The position numbers and the translations under genes were made by a program. Below, piece by piece: positions 50,451 to 60,175 of a stretch of DNA of 64,000 nt. The DNA comes from Bacillota bacterium (GTDB lineage: Bacteria > Bacillota_I > Bacilli_A > RF39 > UBA660): the NCBI GenBank assembly GCA_023460995.1, contig JAEWOE010000003.1, positions 62,001 through 126,000 of the forward strand, given 5' to 3'. Positions within the stretch are counted from its first letter, which is position 1. Each line of letters starts with the position of its first letter. The notes under the pieces were generated by a model that had not been told where the DNA came from, searched no databases, and was given only the letters and a program-made list of their open reading frames with translations.

Positions 50451-52442
50451 ATGAAAAGAAAAAAAGGGTTTACTTTAATAGAATTACTAGCAGTAATTTT
50501 GATACTAGGTATAATTGCTTTAATAGCAATACCTGTTGTAACAAGTATAATAGGGCAAGCTAAAATGAATGCGCTTAAGGAAACAACAAATAATTTACTT
50601 AAAAGTGCATTTGAAACTTGCTCTACTGATCAACTAAATGGTGATTCAGGAGTAAATAGCTATATAGTAAGTGATGGTGGATTAAATAAGTCACTAAATG
50701 TAAAGGGAAAAATTCCTGAAAAAGGTTCTTTGGCAGTTGATTCAAGTTGCAATGCCACAGGATATATGTATAGTGGTAATTACTGTGCTTATACTGTTAG
50801 TGATAAAGTAAAAGTTGAAAAAGCAACATATGAGCAGTGCTTAACAAAAGCTGACTTTCCAAAATTAGTTTCTGATGTAGTTAAAGTTGGCGATTATGTT
50901 GCTTATGATGCTGGTAATTGGAATAATACAATTGCTACTGGTTTAATAGAAGCGAATGGTTTCGGAGGTTATATAGCTGGCAATAGCAAGAATGCTGGAT
51001 TAAATTGTGCCAGTGGTGGAAATATAGTTGCTACTAATATTGGTTGGAGAGTTGTTAATATTGATAAATCTAGTAGTATAGTAGGACTTGTTAGTGCAGG
51101 GACAACGGAATGTTACAATAAAACAACTTGGGGAAATATACCAAATTCAATAGAAGCACTAACTAATAGAAGTTATTCGATGTATTTAAATAGAGAAGTT
51201 GCTTCATCTGCTACAATATTAAAAAAGGAAGTTGCTGAAACTATCCAAGGAAGTACTATTAATGTTGGAGATGGTTTCTATGATACTTATAATGATGTTT
51301 TAAAAGCAGGGGGATTATATTATTTTCCGAATGTTTCTAACTCTAATACTAATCATCTTACTTATGTACAACCAGGTGGTTATGTGTCAGCACAAGGAAG
51401 TGGTCTTGCGGGTATAAGACCAGTAGTTAATTTAAAATCTTCAGTATATGTTATAAGTGGAACAGGTACAAAGATTGATCCTTATATAATTAAAAACTAT
51501 GGTACTGATACATATAAAGAAGCTAGATTAACTGGATACTGGTATAACTGGAACAGTGAAAATGCTGATTCATCTTTAGATACAGCAGTAAATTTAAAGC
51601 TTAAAGATGTTCCAGTATATTATGATTATGTCAATATTTCATTTGGATACACTGAAGTAGGTAGTGATAATGGAACTATAAACTTTAGTATTGATCAGTA
51701 TCTAGCTGAGCATTTGGGTGGATATACAAAAGAAGAATTTATTAATGATATTAATATATTACATAGTAGAGATCAAAAAGTTATTTTATCAATTGGTGGG
51801 GCAACAGGAACTATAATATTAGATAATAATGATGATGTAAATTCATTTATAGATTCAACTATTTCTTTAATAGATGAATATGGTTTTGATGGTATAGATA
51901 TTGATATTGAAAATGATATAAATACTACTAATTTAGAAAAAGCTATTAAAGGAGTTTTAGCAAATTATGATAGTGACTTTATCTTGACTTTTGCTATTGA
52001 GACGGTAGATTTTCAAGTTAATGCAAATGCAAAAGCGCAAGGAAGATATTTTGATATGATATCTAATTTAAAAGATAAAATTGATTTAGTTAATATTCAA
52101 ATTTATAATACTGGATCACAGTATAGTATTGATAGAAAATCTTATACACCAGGAACTATAGATTTTGCGGTTTCTATACCTACTATTTTACTTGAAAAGG
52201 GATTAAGACAAGATCAAGTTGGCTTAGGTTTAAATACAAGTTCTGATAAGACAGGGTATATTGACCCTAATATAGTTGTAGATGCTTATACAGCATTAAA
52301 AACTGGTACATGTACAAGTTGTGCAACTTTTACATTACCAACTTCATATGAAAATATAGGTGGTATTATGGTTTGGGGCATAAATGCTGATGTATTTCAA
52401 AGTGAAAAGTTTGGTAGTATAATTAGAAATATAATAAAATAA
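50451..52442 (+). CDS. type IV pilin-like protein fused to a GH18 chitinase-like domain
   Basis: This 663-residue three-part protein has a prepilin segment (GFTLIELLAVIL from residue 6) and pilin body to about 135; a DUF6273-like module to about 355 (WRVVNIDKSSSIVGL, YLNREVA, GLAGIRPVVNLKSSVYV); and a C-terminal GH18 barrel with the strand-3 motif SIGG (447-450) and catalytic DGIDIDIE (480-487, Glu487). Such barrels cut or bind N-acetylglucosamine polymers. AGGAGGATGAA fixes the ATG; no separate promoter is clear, so read-through from ligA is possible. Confidence 0.85.
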   Translation: MKRKKGFTLIELLAVILILGIIALIAIPVVTSIIGQAKMNALKETTNNLLKSAFETCSTDQLNGDSGVNSYIVSDGGLNKSLNVKGKIPEKGSLAVDSSCNATGYMYSGNYCAYTVSDKVKVEKATYEQCLTKADFPKLVSDVVKVGDYVAYDAGNWNNTIATGLIEANGFGGYIAGNSKNAGLNCASGGNIVATNIGWRVVNIDKSSSIVGLVSAGTTECYNKTTWGNIPNSIEALTNRSYSMYLNREVASSATILKKEVAETIQGSTINVGDGFYDTYNDVLKAGGLYYFPNVSNSNTNHLTYVQPGGYVSAQGSGLAGIRPVVNLKSSVYVISGTGTKIDPYIIKNYGTDTYKEARLTGYWYNWNSENADSSLDTAVNLKLKDVPVYYDYVNISFGYTEVGSDNGTINFSIDQYLAEHLGGYTKEEFINDINILHSRDQKVILSIGGATGTIILDNNDDVNSFIDSTISLIDEYGFDGIDIDIENDINTTNLEKAIKGVLANYDSDFILTFAIETVDFQVNANAKAQGRYFDMISNLKDKIDLVNIQIYNTGSQYSIDRKSYTPGTIDFAVSIPTILLEKGLRQDQVGLGLNTSSDKTGYIDPNIVVDAYTALKTGTCTSCATFTLPTSYENIGGIMVWGINADVFQSEKFGSIIRNIIK

Positions 52443-52464
52443 GAGACAAAAGTCTCTTTTTTTG
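52441..52464 (+). terminator. intrinsic terminator
   Basis: AAGAGAC pairs with GTCTCTT across AAAA, then seven T. Confidence 0.85.
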
Positions 52465-52545
52465 TATAACATAATATTATGAGGAATATATTTTAAATTT
52501 ATATGTAAATTAATGTATATTTTTAGCGAGAAAGCGGCATAATTA

Positions 52546-52554
52546 TGATATAAT
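52546..52554 (+). promoter_or_regulatory. extended -10 promoter of pflBA
   Basis: TGATATAAT, 28 bases before ATG 52583. Confidence 0.6.
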
Positions 52555-52582
52555 TGAAGAGTGCAAAGTGAGGTTGATGAGC

Positions 52583-54811
52583 ATGGAAAAATGGAATAAT
52601 TTTAAAGGAACAAAATGGAAAAATGAAATTGACGTTTCAGATTTTATTAAAGAAAATTATCATGAATACACAGGTGATGATACTTTCTTAAGTAAACCAA
52701 CTGAAAAAACAAATAGAGTTTGGAATAAATGTGAAGAACTTTTAAAAGAAGAACTAGCAAAAGGGGTACTTGATGTAGAAACTACTATAGTATCTGGTAT
52801 TAATAATTACAAACCAGGCTATATAAACACTGATGATGACGTTATTGTGGGACTTCAAACTGATGCTCCACTAAAAAGAATAGTTAATCCATATGGTGGA
52901 ATGAGAATGGTTAGAGATTCTCTTAAAGCTTATGGTTACACTTTAGATGAAAATATAGATAGAGATTTCTCTAAATATCGTAAAACACATAATGATGGAG
53001 TTTTTGATGCTTATACTACAGATATTAAAAAAGCAAGACATGTAGGTCTTTTAACAGGTTTACCTGATGCTTATGGACGTGGTAGAATTATTGGTGATTA
53101 TAGAAGAATTGCTTTATACGGTATCGATTTCTTAATTGAAAAGAAAAAAGAAGATTTAATTAAACTTGAACAAGGTGAAATTAGTGAATATGTAATTCGT
53201 TTAAGAGAAGAAGTAAATACTCAAATTAGAGCACTTGCTGAAATTAAAGAAATGGCTAAAACTTATGGTTTTGACATATCTAATCCAGCAACTTCAGCTA
53301 AAGAAGCAGTACAGTGGACTTATTTTGGATATTTAGCAGCTATTAAAGAAAACAATGGTGCTGCAATGAGTTTAGGTAGAACTTCTACCTTCTTAGATAT
53401 TTATATTGAAAGAGATTTAGAAGAAGGAATATTAACAGAGGCAGAAGCTCAAGAATTAGTTGATCAATTTATTATTAAATTAAGATTAGCAAGACATTTG
53501 AGAACACCAGATTATAATGAGTTATTTGCTGGAGATCCAACTTGGGTTACAGAAGCACTTGGTGGTATGTTAGACGATAATCGTTCATTAGTATCTAAAA
53601 CATGTTTTAGATATTTACATACTCTTACTAATTTAGGAAGTGCACCAGAACCAAATATGACAGTTCTATGGGATGATAAGTTGCCAGAAAATTGGAAAAA
53701 ATATTGTGCCAAAATGTCTATTGATACTGATGCTATTCAATATGAGAGTGATATATTAATGAGACCAATTCATGGTTCTGATTATGCAATAGCTTGTTGT
53801 GTATCAGCTATGACAGTTGGTAAAGAAATGCAATTTTTTGGAGCACGTTGTAATATAGCAAAAGCTTTATTATATTCTATCAATGGTGGCTTTGATGAAA
53901 AAAAAGGCGAACTAGTAGTTGAAGGCTTTGAAAAAATGACTGATGAAGTTTTAGACTATGATAAAGTTATGGCTTCGTATGATAAGATGTTAGACAAAGT
54001 AGCTAAAACATATGTTGATGCTATGAATATTATTCATTTTATGCATGATAAATATGCTTATGAAGCAGGGCAACTAGCATTACATGATACTGATCCAGAC
54101 AAACTAATGGCTTTTGGTATAGCTGGATTTTCAGTAGTAATAGATTCTTTATCTGCTATTAAGTACGCTAAAGTAAAACCAATTCGTGATGAAAATGGTA
54201 TAGCAATTGATTTTGAAATTGAAGGAGAATTCCCTAAATTTGGAAATGATAATGAAATAGTAGATGCAATAGGTATTGATTTAGCAAAAAGATTTTATGC
54301 TAAACTTGCTTCCCATAAACTATATAAGAATGCAAAACATACTTTATCAATTTTAACAATAACATCTAATGTTGTTTATGGTAAAAAGACTGGTGCTACA
54401 CCAGACGGAAGAAAAGCAGGAGAGGCATTTGCTCCAGGAGCTAATCCAATGCATGGTAGAGATGATAATGGTGCTTTAGCATCACTTAATTCAGTAGCGA
54501 AGATTCCTTACTGCGATATATGTGAAGATGGAATATCAAATACTTTCTCAGTAATACCAAAAGCACTTGGAAATGATGATTCTGCAAGAATAGATAATTT
54601 AGTTCATATATTAGATGGATACTTTAAACAAGGAGCTCATCATTTAAATGTTAACGTTTTAAACAAAGAGACATTAGAAGATGCTATGGAAAATCCAGAT
54701 AATTACCCTAATTTAACAATTCGTGTATCTGGTTATGCTGTTAAATTTAATAGATTAACTAGAGAACAGCAACTAGAAGTTATTTCAAGAACATTCCATG
54801 GTACAATGTAA
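52583..54811 (+). CDS. pflB: formate acetyltransferase (pyruvate formate-lyase)
   Basis: This 742-residue glycyl-radical enzyme splits pyruvate with CoA into acetyl-CoA and formate in anaerobic fermentation. The catalytic cysteine pair is in AIACCVSAM and the radical glycine in RVSGYAVKF near the C-terminus. Length and the start MEKWNNFKGTKW match the family; ATG 52583 has GTGAGG at better spacing than ATG 52577. It is coupled to pflA by a one-base overlap. Confidence 0.95.
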   Translation: MEKWNNFKGTKWKNEIDVSDFIKENYHEYTGDDTFLSKPTEKTNRVWNKCEELLKEELAKGVLDVETTIVSGINNYKPGYINTDDDVIVGLQTDAPLKRIVNPYGGMRMVRDSLKAYGYTLDENIDRDFSKYRKTHNDGVFDAYTTDIKKARHVGLLTGLPDAYGRGRIIGDYRRIALYGIDFLIEKKKEDLIKLEQGEISEYVIRLREEVNTQIRALAEIKEMAKTYGFDISNPATSAKEAVQWTYFGYLAAIKENNGAAMSLGRTSTFLDIYIERDLEEGILTEAEAQELVDQFIIKLRLARHLRTPDYNELFAGDPTWVTEALGGMLDDNRSLVSKTCFRYLHTLTNLGSAPEPNMTVLWDDKLPENWKKYCAKMSIDTDAIQYESDILMRPIHGSDYAIACCVSAMTVGKEMQFFGARCNIAKALLYSINGGFDEKKGELVVEGFEKMTDEVLDYDKVMASYDKMLDKVAKTYVDAMNIIHFMHDKYAYEAGQLALHDTDPDKLMAFGIAGFSVVIDSLSAIKYAKVKPIRDENGIAIDFEIEGEFPKFGNDNEIVDAIGIDLAKRFYAKLASHKLYKNAKHTLSILTITSNVVYGKKTGATPDGRKAGEAFAPGANPMHGRDDNGALASLNSVAKIPYCDICEDGISNTFSVIPKALGNDDSARIDNLVHILDGYFKQGAHHLNVNVLNKETLEDAMENPDNYPNLTIRVSGYAVKFNRLTREQQLEVISRTFHGTM

Positions 54812-55515
54812 TGACTGGTTATATTGATTCTATTGAAACAATGGGATTAGTAGATGGTCCAGGAATTAGATTTGTAGTTTTTATGAAAGGCTGCAAACTA
54901 AGATGCTTATTTTGTCATAATCCTGAAACATGGACTATGAATGATGCAATAAGCATTGATAGTGAAGAATTACTTAAAAAGATAAATAAGTATCATAATT
55001 ATTATATAGATGGAGGAGTTACATTTAGTGGTGGTGAACCATTAATGCAACCCGAATTTTTAATCGATATGTTGAAAAAATGTAAAATGATTAACTTACA
55101 TACTGCTATTGATACTTCAGGTGTAGGGATAGGTAATTATGAGGAAATTCTAAATCATACTGATTTAGTTATACTTGATATAAAGGCATATACTGAAGAT
55201 ATGTATCAGAACATTACTGGTGGAAGTACTATGGAAGAATTTAATAAGTTCCTAGTTTTTTGCAAAAGACTTAATAAAAAGTTATGGATTAGGCAAGTAA
55301 TAGTACCAGGCATTAATGATACAGAAGAGTATATCTTAGGGCTAAAAGAGTATTTAAAAGGTATTAATAATATTGAAAAAATAGAATTACTTCCATACCA
55401 TTTGTATGGAGTAGATAAATACAAAACTTTAGGCATATCATATAAACTTAATGGAGTAGCACCTATGAATCAAGAAAAACTAAATAAATTAGAAAGTTTA
55501 TTAAAAGAAGATTAA
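54811..55515 (+). CDS. pflA: pyruvate formate-lyase activating enzyme
   Basis: This 234-residue radical SAM activase generates the glycyl radical of PflB. The cluster motif CKLRCLFC (C-x3-C-x2-C) is near residue 28, with FSGGEP and the C-terminal LPYHLYGVDKY also seen. It overlaps the pflB stop by one base (TAATG). A terminator follows. Confidence 0.94.
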   Translation: MTGYIDSIETMGLVDGPGIRFVVFMKGCKLRCLFCHNPETWTMNDAISIDSEELLKKINKYHNYYIDGGVTFSGGEPLMQPEFLIDMLKKCKMINLHTAIDTSGVGIGNYEEILNHTDLVILDIKAYTEDMYQNITGGSTMEEFNKFLVFCKRLNKKLWIRQVIVPGINDTEEYILGLKEYLKGINNIEKIELLPYHLYGVDKYKTLGISYKLNGVAPMNQEKLNKLESLLKED

Positions 55516-55533
55516 TAAAATCTTCTTTTTTTT
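55503..55533 (+). terminator. intrinsic terminator
   Basis: AAAGAAGATT pairs with AATCTTCTTT across a five-base loop, then T; overlaps the pflA stop. Confidence 0.8.
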
Positions 55534-55583
55534 GACTTTTATAAATATATAAAATATAATTGATACAGATAGATGGTGTTAAA

Positions 55584-55991
55584 ATGAAACAAAAAATAAT
55601 GGAATGTTATGATAAAAATAATATAGATGAGTTTTTGATTTTATTTAAAGAGATATGTTCAAAATTAATGACAACAAAAGATGATTATTTAAATAAAAGT
55701 GTGTCCATACATAATATGACTATGAAAGATACTCAAAAGATTTTTTTATATATGATGAAAGATGTTAAAAAAAGAAAAAAATATATTGATGCTTTATTTC
55801 TTGAAGAGGAAGATATAAAATATTTAATTGCGTGTTATTGTTTAAGATATGGCGTCTATAAATTAAAATCAAGAAAGATATTAAGAGAAATTAATAAGTC
55901 AACAAAAAATGACTTACTTCAGTTTGGAACAAATATAGCTCTTAAAGAATATAACTTATTTTATAAAGGTGAATTTAAAGAAGAAGATTAA
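55584..55991 (+). CDS. hypothetical helical protein (135 aa)
   Basis: This 135-residue, highly charged (K/E/D), apparently all-helical protein is not recognised. The ribosome site is weak (GGTG, 55575-55578) and no promoter stands out between it and the pflA terminator. A terminator after its stop supports it as a real unit. Confidence 0.55.
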   Translation: MKQKIMECYDKNNIDEFLILFKEICSKLMTTKDDYLNKSVSIHNMTMKDTQKIFLYMMKDVKKRKKYIDALFLEEEDIKYLIACYCLRYGVYKLKSRKILREINKSTKNDLLQFGTNIALKEYNLFYKGEFKEED

Positions 55992-56006
55992 TTATAATCT
56001 TCTTTT
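55979..56006 (+). terminator. intrinsic terminator
   Basis: AAGAAGATT pairs with AATCTTCTT across a six-base loop, then TTCTT. Confidence 0.6.
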
Positions 56007-56034
56007 CTTATGCATATAATTACTAGGTGATGAA

Positions 56035-57330
56035 ATGGAATTCAATAAATTAGTCATGATTACTGACGGAATAATACTAAACTATACGAGTGAAACATGT
56101 AACAGTATAGTAACTGATACTAGAGAAATTTGTAATAATGATGCTTTTATACCGCTTATTGGCAAAAAAGAAAATGGCGCTATGTATTTAGAAGAAGCGA
56201 TTAAAGAAGGCGCTAGTATTATCTTTGTAACAGATGTTGATATTAAAAAGTATTTAAATATAAATCCTAATATCGGGATAATAAAGGTAGATAGTGGGTT
56301 AGATGCTCTAAAAAAAATTGCAGAGTATTATAGAAATATGTACCAAGGTAAAATAATAGCAATCACAGGTTCTAATGGTAAAACAACTACAAAGGAAATG
56401 ACTGCGAGCGTTCTAAGTGGTAAATATAGTGTATTTAAAAGCATAAAAAGTTATAATAATGTAATAGGAATATGTAAAATGCTTCTTAAATTAAAAGAAG
56501 AAGATGTTGCAGTTTTTGAATTAGGTATGAATCATGCCGGAGAAATAAAAGAAATGGTGGATATATTAAAACCAGATATAGGTCTAATTACTAATATTGG
56601 TACTGCTCATATAGGAAATTTAGGATCAAAAGAAGAAATATTAAAAGCAAAATTAGAAATTACAGACAATGATTTAGAAGTGCTTTTTGTTAACGGCGAT
56701 GATGATTATCTAAAGAATGTAATTTATGATAATAAGATAGAATATAGTATTAAAAATTTAGATTATTTAGAAAATGATAGTAGTATTAATATATATATTG
56801 ATGATACTGAAATAAAAGTTGACACTTATGGTAAACATAATCTTTATAATATATGTGCCAGTATAGCTATTGCTAGATACTTAAATATGACAACTTCTGA
56901 AATAAAGAAAGGCTTCGATGATTATCAAAGTATTCGTATGAAAAAGATGATTATTAAAAATACAGTAATTATTGATGATAGTTATAATGCTAATCCTGAG
57001 AGTATGATGGTAGGTATAGATTATGTTAATAATTTAGAATATAAAAATAAAATATTAGTACTGGGTGATATGTTAGAATTAGGTATAGATAGTTCATATT
57101 ACCATAGACAAGTAGGAGAGTATATAAGGAAAACAAGTATCAATAAGGTATATACATATGGTGATGACTCAAAATATATTGGTAATAGTTGTCAAAAAAT
57201 AAGCAACCACTATATAGAGAAAGATTATTTGGTATTAGACCTTAAAGAAGATTTAGGTGAAGATACAGTAATATATTTTAAAGGGTCAAGAGCTATGAGG
57301 CTCGAAGAAATAATAGATAAAATAAGATAG
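56035..57330 (+). CDS. murF: UDP-N-acetylmuramoyl-tripeptide--D-alanyl-D-alanine ligase
   Basis: This 431-residue Mur ligase adds D-Ala-D-Ala to the peptidoglycan precursor. SIVTDTREI marks the N-terminal substrate domain, GSNGKTTTKEM (112-122) the ATP loop, FELGMNHAGEIKEM and DDSYNANPESM the later motifs. AGGTGATGAA precedes the ATG. It is not clustered with other mur genes except the murL-murD pair 24 kb upstream. Confidence 0.93.
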   Translation: MEFNKLVMITDGIILNYTSETCNSIVTDTREICNNDAFIPLIGKKENGAMYLEEAIKEGASIIFVTDVDIKKYLNINPNIGIIKVDSGLDALKKIAEYYRNMYQGKIIAITGSNGKTTTKEMTASVLSGKYSVFKSIKSYNNVIGICKMLLKLKEEDVAVFELGMNHAGEIKEMVDILKPDIGLITNIGTAHIGNLGSKEEILKAKLEITDNDLEVLFVNGDDDYLKNVIYDNKIEYSIKNLDYLENDSSINIYIDDTEIKVDTYGKHNLYNICASIAIARYLNMTTSEIKKGFDDYQSIRMKKMIIKNTVIIDDSYNANPESMMVGIDYVNNLEYKNKILVLGDMLELGIDSSYYHRQVGEYIRKTSINKVYTYGDDSKYIGNSCQKISNHYIEKDYLVLDLKEDLGEDTVIYFKGSRAMRLEEIIDKIR

Positions 57331-57348
57331 ATAACTATCTTTTTTTTA
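57324..57348 (+). terminator. intrinsic terminator
   Basis: AAGATAG pairs with CTATCTT across ATAA, then seven T; overlaps the murF stop. Confidence 0.85.
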
Positions 57349-57386
57349 TATTTTTGCATCTTTTTAATAAAATGTTAAAAAGAGTG

Positions 57387-57415
57387 TTGACATTTTAATA
57401 TGTTTTTAATATAAT
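57387..57415 (+). promoter_or_regulatory. consensus sigma-A promoter of the NAD salvage operon
   Basis: TTGACA (57387-57392), 17 bases, TATAAT (57410-57415): perfect consensus. Confidence 0.85.
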
Positions 57416-57467
57416 GTTAATAACAAGAGGAAAAACTCTTGAATAATTATAAAATGTGTTATTAACA
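57415..57467 (+). promoter_or_regulatory. paired palindromes, candidate operator
   Basis: TGTTAATAACA (57415-57425) and TGTTATTAACA (57457-57467) are 5-1-5 palindromes whose centres are 42 bases apart, four helical turns. The first abuts the -10. Together they also form a 10-bp inverted repeat around the hairpin CAAGAG/CTCTTG. This suits a repressor such as an NAD-sensing regulator; identity unknown. Confidence 0.5.
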
Positions 57468-57504
57468 AAAAGATAATAACATGTAAAGAAAGAGAGAAAA
57501 ACTT

Positions 57505-58131
57505 ATGAAATTAGAAAATATGACAATTGAGCAATTAGAAGCAGTAAAAGAGATTTTAGTAATTGTAGACATGGTTAACGGATTTACAACAGAAGGTAGT
57601 ATGAAAAACATTTACATGCAAAAAATAATCCCAGAGGTATTAAGATTAACAAAAGAATTTGATAATGATAAGGAGGCACTTATTATTGAAGCAAAAGAAG
57701 CTCATGATGATGAGTCAGTAGAATTTAATGACTATCCAGACCACTGTAAGAAAGGAACTAGCGAAGCATTATTAGTTCCAGAATTAAGGGTATACGAACA
57801 CAAGATGTTAGTTTTTGAAAAGAACTCAACTTGTGTAGCAATATTACCTGAGTATATTGAACTTTTAACAAAACTAAAAAATCTTAAGAGAGCAGTATTT
57901 GTAGGAGGATGCACAGATATATGTGGTATCCAAGCAATAATTCCAACAAAATGTTTATTTAACCAATTAAATCGAAAAGTAGAAGTAATTGTCCCAGAAA
58001 ATGCAATGGATACATATGATGCGCCATGGCATAATCGTGATGAATATAATGATATCGCTTATAAATTAATGAAACAAGGCGGAATACAACTAGTTAAAAA
58101 GTATGAAAGAGGAATGAACTATGGAAAATAA
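57505..58131 (+). CDS. pncA: nicotinamidase-like isochorismatase-family hydrolase
   Basis: This 208-residue cysteine hydrolase fold opens the deamidating NAD salvage route (nicotinamide to nicotinate). Asp22 in VDMVNGF and the GGCTDICG motif (Cys140 the likely nucleophile) are visible. The immediately following pncB supports this substrate. The ribosome site (AAAGAGAG) is somewhat far. It overlaps pncB by 11 bases. Confidence 0.85.
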   Translation: MKLENMTIEQLEAVKEILVIVDMVNGFTTEGSMKNIYMQKIIPEVLRLTKEFDNDKEALIIEAKEAHDDESVEFNDYPDHCKKGTSEALLVPELRVYEHKMLVFEKNSTCVAILPEYIELLTKLKNLKRAVFVGGCTDICGIQAIIPTKCLFNQLNRKVEVIVPENAMDTYDAPWHNRDEYNDIAYKLMKQGGIQLVKKYERGMNYGK

Positions 58132-59587
58132 TGAAACAATGATGACAGACTTATATGAATTAACAATGGCACAAACATATTTTAATGATAAAAAAATAGA
58201 TGAGAAAGTCTACTTTGATGGTTTCTTTAGAAATATTCCATTTGAGAATGGGTATGCATTAATGGGCGGAGTAGATGACATAATTGCCTATATTAATAAT
58301 TTGAAATTTGAAGAAGATGATATTGAATATCTAAGAAGTCTAGGACAGTTTAATGAAGAATTCTTACAATATTTGAAGAACTTTAAATTTACAGGTGATA
58401 TTAAAATAATTCCAGATGGAACTCCAGTATTTGCTAATGAGCCAATTATAACAGTAAGAGCAAACTTAATCGAAGCTCAAATAATTGAAACAGCTATTCT
58501 ATCTTATTTAAATAGTTGTATTAAATTTACAACAGCTGCTAAAAGAATGACAGATGCAGCAGGCAATATTCCAATTATGGAATTTGGTGCTAGAAGAGCA
58601 GATGGTCCAGGAGCAGCAGTACTAGCTAGTAAATGTTCTTATATAGCTGGTTGTGTTGGTACATCAAATGTTAAAGCTGGAAAGAAATATGGTATACCAG
58701 TTATGGGAACTATGGCTCACTCAATGGTTAAAGAAGAAGATAATGAATATGAAGCATTCTTAAAATATGCAAAAACATATCCTAATAACGCACTATTCTT
58801 AGTAGATACATATGACACTTTAAGAAGTGGTATACCAAATGCAATTAGAGTAGCTAGAGAATATTTAATACCTAATGGTTATACTTTAAAAGGAATTCGT
58901 ATTGATTCAGGAGATTTAGCTTATTTATCTAAAGAAGCAAGAAAAATGCTTGATGAAGCTGGCTTTCCAAATACTAAGATATGCTTATCAAATGGTCTTG
59001 ATCCAAAAACAATAAAGGCTTTAAAAGAAGAAGGCGCAGTTATTGATAGTATTGGAGCAGGTGATAATATTGCAGCTCCAAAAGAAAGAGTTGGGGTAGT
59101 TTATAAATTAGTAGGAAAAGAAGAAAATGGAAAAATTACTCCAAAAATAAAATTAAGTAATGATTTAGCAAAAATGATTAACCCAGGATACAAGAAAGTA
59201 TATCGTTTCTATGATAAGAAAACTGGCTACGCACTTGGTGACGTAATAGCATTACATGATGAGTTAATTCCAAGTGATGTATTTACTTTAGTTGATCCAG
59301 AAAATGAATTAAATACAAAAGAACTAAGAAATTATGAAGTAAAAGAATTACAACAACAGTTATTTAAAGATGGAATGTTAGTATATAACGATCCAACTAT
59401 GAAGGAAAAACAAGATTATTGTAATAAGCAAATGGATACTTTATATCCAGAAGTTAGAAGATTAGAAAAACCACACAAATATTATGTTGACTTAACTAAG
59501 GAATTATTAAAACTAAAGAAAGAGTTAATTCTTGAACATAGAGAAGAAGTAGAACAAAGAAGTAAGGAATTAGTAAAACATGCGTAA
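58121..59587 (+). CDS. pncB: nicotinate phosphoribosyltransferase
   Basis: This 488-residue enzyme joins nicotinate and PRPP to nicotinate mononucleotide. The start TDLYELTMAQTYF, FDGFFRNIPFENGYAL, EFGARRADGPGAAVLAS and IRIDSGDLAYLS are characteristic of bacterial NAPRTase. It is the second gene of the NAD salvage operon and overlaps both neighbours (11 and 8 bases), indicating coupled translation. PRPP would be supplied by prs two genes downstream. Confidence 0.94.
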   Translation: MENNETMMTDLYELTMAQTYFNDKKIDEKVYFDGFFRNIPFENGYALMGGVDDIIAYINNLKFEEDDIEYLRSLGQFNEEFLQYLKNFKFTGDIKIIPDGTPVFANEPIITVRANLIEAQIIETAILSYLNSCIKFTTAAKRMTDAAGNIPIMEFGARRADGPGAAVLASKCSYIAGCVGTSNVKAGKKYGIPVMGTMAHSMVKEEDNEYEAFLKYAKTYPNNALFLVDTYDTLRSGIPNAIRVAREYLIPNGYTLKGIRIDSGDLAYLSKEARKMLDEAGFPNTKICLSNGLDPKTIKALKEEGAVIDSIGAGDNIAAPKERVGVVYKLVGKEENGKITPKIKLSNDLAKMINPGYKKVYRFYDKKTGYALGDVIALHDELIPSDVFTLVDPENELNTKELRNYEVKELQQQLFKDGMLVYNDPTMKEKQDYCNKQMDTLYPEVRRLEKPHKYYVDLTKELLKLKKELILEHREEVEQRSKELVKHA

Positions 59588-60173
59588 AGAAAAAATAGAA
59601 GAATTAAAAAAATACATTGAAGAACTTAAAACAGTAAAAGTATTAGAAAATCAAACAAATAAAGGCTTTCTTAATATAAGAAGATTTAACTTTACTCTAA
59701 ATAATGATCAGACTATTAGAAGAGATAAGATATTAAAAAATGGTGAAGATGGTAGTGCAGCTATTATAGTTCCTATTACAACTAGTGGTGAAATTATTTT
59801 ATCAGTAGAACCTAGAGTTTTTACAAAAAGAACAGTTGGAGTTGATTTACCAGCTGGTTATATTGAACAAGGTGAACATCCAGAAAATGCAGCTAGAAGA
59901 GAACTTTTAGAGGAAACTGGATACAGTCCTAGTCAAATGATTAAACTTGGTAGTTTCTATCAAGATCAAGGTTGTTCAGCTGCATACAATCACTACTTTA
60001 TTGCTAAAGATTGTATAAAAGTTAGTGATCAAAAATTAGATGAAGGCGAATTTGTTAAGTACTTTATATGTACTTATGAAGAGGCTTTAGAACTTATTGA
60101 AATGAATTATATTGAAGGATTAAATAGTGCTTATGCTTTAGAAAAAGCAAAACAATATGTAAAAAGGAGATAA
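59580..60173 (+). CDS. Nudix hydrolase, ADP-ribose pyrophosphatase type
   Basis: This 197-residue Nudix protein carries a complete box: G-YIEQG-E-HPENAAR-RELLEETGY (G-x5-E-x7-REUxEExGU). The beta-rich N-terminal domain (TVKVLENQTNKGFLNIRRFNFTL) resembles NudF/ADP-ribose pyrophosphatases, which recycle ADP-ribose from NAD breakdown to ribose-5-phosphate and AMP. That product would feed Prs in the next gene. Confidence 0.88.
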   Translation: MRKEKIEELKKYIEELKTVKVLENQTNKGFLNIRRFNFTLNNDQTIRRDKILKNGEDGSAAIIVPITTSGEIILSVEPRVFTKRTVGVDLPAGYIEQGEHPENAARRELLEETGYSPSQMIKLGSFYQDQGCSAAYNHYFIAKDCIKVSDQKLDEGEFVKYFICTYEEALELIEMNYIEGLNSAYALEKAKQYVKRR

Positions 60174-60175
60174 TT

